DNA from: Candidatus Schekmanbacteria bacterium GWA2_38_11
GTDB lineage: Bacteria; Schekmanbacteria; GWA2-38-11
Reading direction: 5' to 3'
Length of the DNA stretch: 16,519 nt
NCBI GenBank assembly: GCA_001790645.1
Contig: MGDB01000130.1
Coordinates: 5,689-22,207, forward strand
Part shown: positions 13,541 to 16,519 of the stretch, in pieces
Layout of the letters: every line of letters begins with the position of its first letter
Position numbering within the stretch: the stretch's first letter is position 1
The notes under the pieces: generated by a model
Databases searched by the model: none
The model's input: the letters and a program-made list of their open reading frames with translations, nothing else
What the model was told of the DNA's origin: nothing
Program-made: the position numbers and the translations under genes

Positions 13541-15925
13541 TTATTTTTGATTTTCTTCTGTCTCAACCCAAACCCTAACTCCATCACTCCTCAACGTCAC
13601 TGCTCCATTTATATCTGTTCTGTAAATTTTTGCACCTGATTTTTTGTAGATTTCCAGAGCCTCTGCTGACGGATGGTGAAAACGGTTGTTTGCTCCTGCA
13701 GAAATAACAGCGACTTTAGGGGATACTTTTTTTGTAAATTCAAAATCAGCAGAATCTTTTGCTCCGTGATGCGGGACTTTGATTGCGGTGCTTCTGATAT
13801 CCGCATTCCTTTCAATTATGTTCTTCATTGCCTCTATCTGAATATCTCCTGCAAAAAGGATTTTAACCTTCTTGTATATTACCTGAAAAGCTAAGGAGAG
13901 GTTATTCATATTTTTGAAATAATCGTTTTTCCTTTCACAAACTTCCTTTGTTGGATTAATAACCCTGATTATTACATCCTTATCCAAACTATATTCCTCT
14001 CCGCTCCCTACCTTTTTATAAGGTATCTTCTCCCTTGACACGGTGTCTTTAATAATGCGGTAATTTAAATCATAGCTTCCGTCAGCACACCCTTCCCAGA
14101 AATTCTTTACAGTAAAATTTTTTAATACTGCCTTAAGACCATTCATATGGTCAGGATGGGGATGTGTGAGGATAACATAATCAAGGGTTGTAATCCTGTT
14201 ATATAAGAGAAAGGGAGTAACAACTTTTTCTCCTGTGTCAAAATTATCATCATAAGTACCTCCTCCATCAATAAGCACTGTTTTTCCGCCGGGCAATATT
14301 ATTAGTGCGCAATCACCTTCACCAACATCTAAAAATGTTACCTTTAACTTATCAGAATTAATAATATTGGAAACCCCTGTAAAAAGGCTTCCAGCTAATA
14401 TTACTGCAAAAGCAATAGAGACTAACCGTAATGGCTTTCTTCCCTTAGCGTAAACAATAAGAAAAACCAAAAAATAAAAAGATGTTACCTGGAAAATATT
14501 AGGAGTTGGTATTTTTATATAGGCAAAAGGCAGCCTGCTAAAAAAATCTACAGAGGAAAGCATTGTCTGAAGCAGAAAAGCTAATATCCCTGCAATATAA
14601 AACAATGATGAAGTAAAGAATAATGAAAATCCTAAAAACACTATCCCTATTCCAAATATCAAGCTTGCAAGAGGAACAACAACAAGATTGGCTAAAACCG
14701 CCGTCAGCGAAATATTATTAAAATAAAATGCCAAAACCGGAGTAACACCAATCTGCGCTGACAATGATGCTGAAACAAGCCCACTAAGATATCTTGAGGG
14801 AATAAATTTCATAAGCTCATTGATTTTCGGGGTAAGGTACATGATAAAAAAAGTAGCAGCGAAAGTAAGAATAAACCCGACATCAAATAATGCATTCGGA
14901 TCCATTATGAGGATCAGAAAGGCAGCAATACACAGGGAATTATAAAGGTCACTTTCCCGTTTTATTATGACTGAAATAAAATAAACTATTGCCATTATCA
15001 TTGCTCTTACAACAGAAGGCTGCATTCCGGCTAAGATGGAATAAAAAGTAACAGCTATAATTGCAGGAAATGAGGCAAAAACCGGACTTAATCCAATAAG
15101 ACGGAAAAGCATATAAAAGATAAAACTCACCAGTCCTATGTTAAACCCTGATATTGCAAAGATATGATAAGTCCCAGAAAATTTAAATTTATTTTCTATC
15201 TCATCAGAAAGCCCGCTTCTCTCGCCAAAAAGAGTTGCGACTAACATTGAAGAGTAAGGAGTAACAAAATTCTTTTCAATATTACTTATTAAGTCCTTTC
15301 TCCAGTCGTATATCCATTCTAAAAAAAGATTCCCTCTTTTCTCAAGCCTGCTTACTATGTAAAGATCACTTTTAACTGTTCCAACAAGCGAAATGCCTTT
15401 TGTTTCCAGAAATTCCTGATAATCAAAGCCGCCGGGGTTTCTAAACCCTCTTGGAATGAAAAGTTTTGCCAGAACCTTAATCTTATCTCCGTAACCTACT
15501 TCTGCTGAACCACCATAGATATTGACCTTTACTTTTCCGCTTACGCTGTATCTCTTCCCGTTTTTCTCTAATGCATCTGCTGCCAGCAGGAAAGATATTT
15601 TGTCCTGATAATTTTCAGGAATGGAAATCACCTGTCCTGAAAGGATTGACTCTTCTCCGGATGTAACAAAATTGGCTATGCAGCTCCCCGGAATAAAATC
15701 GTTTGCTATAAAACTGAAGAAACAACCTGTTGCAAAGGCAATAAGAATTAAAAAAGCTTTTACCAGTCTTTTGTATCTGAGACTCAGGAACGCAATGATA
15801 AGAAGAAATGATAAGAAGAAAGTAAATTGAAATGAGCTTTTAGATAAGGAGAATAGATGGCTAAAAATGAGACCTGCAAGGTATGGTAAAAAAACAATAA
15901 TTACCGGTCTTCTGGCTTTAAACAT
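13541..15925 (-). CDS. comEC: ComEC/Rec2 DNA-uptake channel protein
   Basis: This 794-residue inner-membrane protein moves single-stranded DNA into the cytoplasm during transformation. It has all three family parts. An N-terminal helix pair with an OB-like DUF4131 region (about 30-190) includes RGFRNPGGFDYQEFL. The Competence membrane core (about 220-495) has FGERSGLSDE, FAISGFNIGL and AGMQPSVVRAMIM. The C-terminal MBL domain (about 525-790) has FLDVGEGDCALI, THPHPDHMNG (H588, H590, D592, H593), AGDIQ (D694) and VPHHGAKDS (718-726). Full length and uninterrupted. The usual DVGQGD reads DVGEGD here. No clear Shine-Dalgarno precedes the ATG. Other competence or type IV pilus genes are not in the window. 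Confidence 0.95.
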   Translation of the reverse strand: MFKARRPVIIVFLPYLAGLIFSHLFSLSKSSFQFTFFLSFLLIIAFLSLRYKRLVKAFLILIAFATGCFFSFIANDFIPGSCIANFVTSGEESILSGQVISIPENYQDKISFLLAADALEKNGKRYSVSGKVKVNIYGGSAEVGYGDKIKVLAKLFIPRGFRNPGGFDYQEFLETKGISLVGTVKSDLYIVSRLEKRGNLFLEWIYDWRKDLISNIEKNFVTPYSSMLVATLFGERSGLSDEIENKFKFSGTYHIFAISGFNIGLVSFIFYMLFRLIGLSPVFASFPAIIAVTFYSILAGMQPSVVRAMIMAIVYFISVIIKRESDLYNSLCIAAFLILIMDPNALFDVGFILTFAATFFIMYLTPKINELMKFIPSRYLSGLVSASLSAQIGVTPVLAFYFNNISLTAVLANLVVVPLASLIFGIGIVFLGFSLFFTSSLFYIAGILAFLLQTMLSSVDFFSRLPFAYIKIPTPNIFQVTSFYFLVFLIVYAKGRKPLRLVSIAFAVILAGSLFTGVSNIINSDKLKVTFLDVGEGDCALIILPGGKTVLIDGGGTYDDNFDTGEKVVTPFLLYNRITTLDYVILTHPHPDHMNGLKAVLKNFTVKNFWEGCADGSYDLNYRIIKDTVSREKIPYKKVGSGEEYSLDKDVIIRVINPTKEVCERKNDYFKNMNNLSLAFQVIYKKVKILFAGDIQIEAMKNIIERNADIRSTAIKVPHHGAKDSADFEFTKKVSPKVAVISAGANNRFHHPSAEALEIYKKSGAKIYRTDINGAVTLRSDGVRVWVETEENQK

Positions 15926-16035
15926 ACTAACTTATAACTGAATCAGTTTTTTGTACTTCATACACTCTAACCACCAAGTCCCTGGATTTTATTTAGATTT
16001 GTTAAGTCGTATAAATTCTAATGTTTTATAAAAAA

Positions 16036-16173
16036 TAGTTTTTTAAGTTTATGAAACTTTTTTGATAAATTCAAATGATTTCCTTAAATTGCAGATTTGT
16101 TGACTTAACTTAAATTTAATGATATACAAAAAGAGGTTTTTTTGAAGTCTATTAAACCTTTTTGATGAATTCA
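16036..16173. repeat. Imperfect direct repeat of about 38 bp, 100 bp apart
   Basis: The segment 16036-16073 (GTTTTTTAAGTTTATGAAAC then TTTTTTGATAAATTCA) recurs in mutated form at 16133-16173 (GGTTTTTTTGAAGTCTATTA then AACCTTTTTGATGAATTCA). The matching ends fall exactly 100 bp apart. It lies in the comEC-nitrilase gap, flanking the candidate promoter. Each copy can form a weak AAAC/GTTT-type stem followed by T-runs. Confidence 0.5.
16100..16128 (+). promoter_or_regulatory. Candidate promoter facing the nitrilase-family gene
   Basis: TTGACT (16100-16105), an exact 17-nt spacer and TATACA (16123-16128). It would give a leader of about 240 nt containing several hairpins. A second TATAAT at 16345-16350 lies nearer the gene but lacks a -35. 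Confidence 0.4.
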
Positions 16174-16226
16174 CCCTCTTTGTGGGAGGGATTCCAATTT
16201 ATCTCCTCTCCCCTTGGGGGAGAGGA
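16174..16226. repeat. GC-rich palindromes: CCCTC/GAGGG and TCCTCTCCCC/GGGGAGAGGA
   Basis: CCCTC (16174-16178) pairs with GAGGG (16186-16190). Downstream, TCCTCTCCCC (16204-16213) pairs perfectly over 10 bp with GGGGAGAGGA (16217-16226) across a TTG loop. The CTCTCCCCTTGGGGGAGAG word is a widespread intergenic repeat. It may act as a terminator for leader transcripts. Confidence 0.65.
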
Positions 16227-16235
16227 TGAAGTAAA

Positions 16236-16296
16236 AACATTTAACAAAGGTAAATGTTAAAAAAAGAATTAAGATTTTTTTCGGAATAATTCTTTT
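16236..16296. repeat. Two consecutive AT-rich hairpins
   Basis: AACATTTA (16236-16243) pairs with TAAATGTT (16251-16258), followed by AAAAGAATTA (16262-16271) with TAATTCTTTT (16287-16296). Both are perfect (8 and 10 bp). The role is unknown. Confidence 0.5.
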
Positions 16297-16342
16297 AATC
16301 TATGTAATCATTCTTCATAATCTGTGCAATCATGTGTAATCA
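16297..16342 (+). repeat. Degenerate copies of the AATCTGTGTAATC element
   Basis: AATCTATGTAATC, AATCTGTGCAATC and TGTGTAATC follow each other here, matching the arms of the inverted repeat at 1588-1628. They sit just upstream of the TATAAT at 16345-16350 and the AGGAGG of the last gene. Confidence 0.55.
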
Positions 16343-16373
16343 GGTATAATGAAAATTATACCAGGAGGAAATG

Positions 16374-16519
16374 ATGTTAAAAGCTGCAGGGATTCAGGCT
16401 GCGTGCATCAATGACAAATATAAAAATCTGGAAAACGCCATAAACCTTATAAACATGGCTGTAGAACGCGGAGCACAAATTATCGGGCTTCAGGAGCTCT
16501 TTAATCTCCACTGGTTCCC
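16374..16519 (+). CDS. Nitrilase-superfamily carbon-nitrogen hydrolase, N-terminal 48 residues (3' end cut by window)
   Basis: The visible start reads MLKAAGIQAACIND, a KNLENAINLINMAVERGAQ helix, then IIGLQELFNLHWF. E41 in LQELF fits the first residue of the nitrilase Glu-Lys-Cys catalytic triad. The wording QELF followed by an aromatic segment resembles N-carbamoylputrescine amidase/beta-ureidopropionase-type members, but the catalytic Lys and Cys lie beyond the edge and the substrate is open. AGGAGG at 16363-16368 gives a 5-nt spacing to ATG 16374; the adjacent ATG at 16371 is too close. The gene is divergent from comEC across a 450-bp repeat-rich gap. Confidence 0.82.
   Translation, partial: MLKAAGIQAACINDKYKNLENAINLINMAVERGAQIIGLQELFNLHWF

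Noticed and set aside
1..16519. CRISPR array, tRNA, rRNA, phage or insertion sequence
   Set aside because: No regularly spaced repeats with unique spacers, no cloverleaf or rRNA stretches recognised, and no transposase, integrase or phage gene was found on either strand.

Overview
This is an AT-rich chromosomal segment from a bacterium with Gram-negative-style surface genes, probably an uncultured lineage. The mix points that way: a transglutaminase/RSH pair, a soluble GAF histidine kinase, a GT39 plus polyprenyl-phosphate GT2 pair, an NfeD-stomatin operon, ComEC and a sirtuin. The intergenic gaps also carry small palindromic repeats of the kind common in candidate-phylum genomes. I cannot assign a phylum from sequence alone. 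No phage, transposase, CRISPR array, rRNA or tRNA was recognised.

Left part (1-4050). A truncated RelA/SpoT-type (p)ppGpp enzyme runs off the left edge on the minus strand. Its start overlaps the original end of a decayed transglutaminase-like gene that carries a nonsense codon and a frameshift. On the plus strand follow a small DUF2007-type protein, a DksA/TraR-type zinc-finger protein behind a promoter and paired palindromes, and a three-helix membrane protein of unknown role. A minus-strand two-gene unit (ribbon-helix-helix regulator, then an unrecognised 251-residue protein with a CxxC/HxxH pattern) converges on it.

Middle part (4050-11610). The plus strand carries a GT39 membrane glycosyltransferase, a cytoplasmic sensor histidine kinase with two Cys-rich GAF domains and a leader of about 245 nt, a GtrB/ArnC-like polyprenyl-phosphate GT2, and an NfeD serine protease-stomatin operon. 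GT2 and GT39 could act in sequence: GT2 charges a lipid carrier and GT39 transfers the sugar outside the inner membrane. NfeD and stomatin form a membrane-quality module.

Right part (11610-16519). After a block of strong hairpins come minus-strand genes, in transcription order ComEC (DNA uptake channel), an MBL-fold hydrolase and a class III-like sirtuin. A hairpin- and repeat-rich gap of about 450 bp separates comEC from a divergent nitrilase-family gene cut by the right edge.

No clearly new system is proven. The best leads are the RHH/unknown-protein operon, the altered hydrolase motif in the RSH enzyme beside a decaying coupled gene, the Cys-rich GAF kinase, and the compound hairpin between the stomatin and sirtuin genes.
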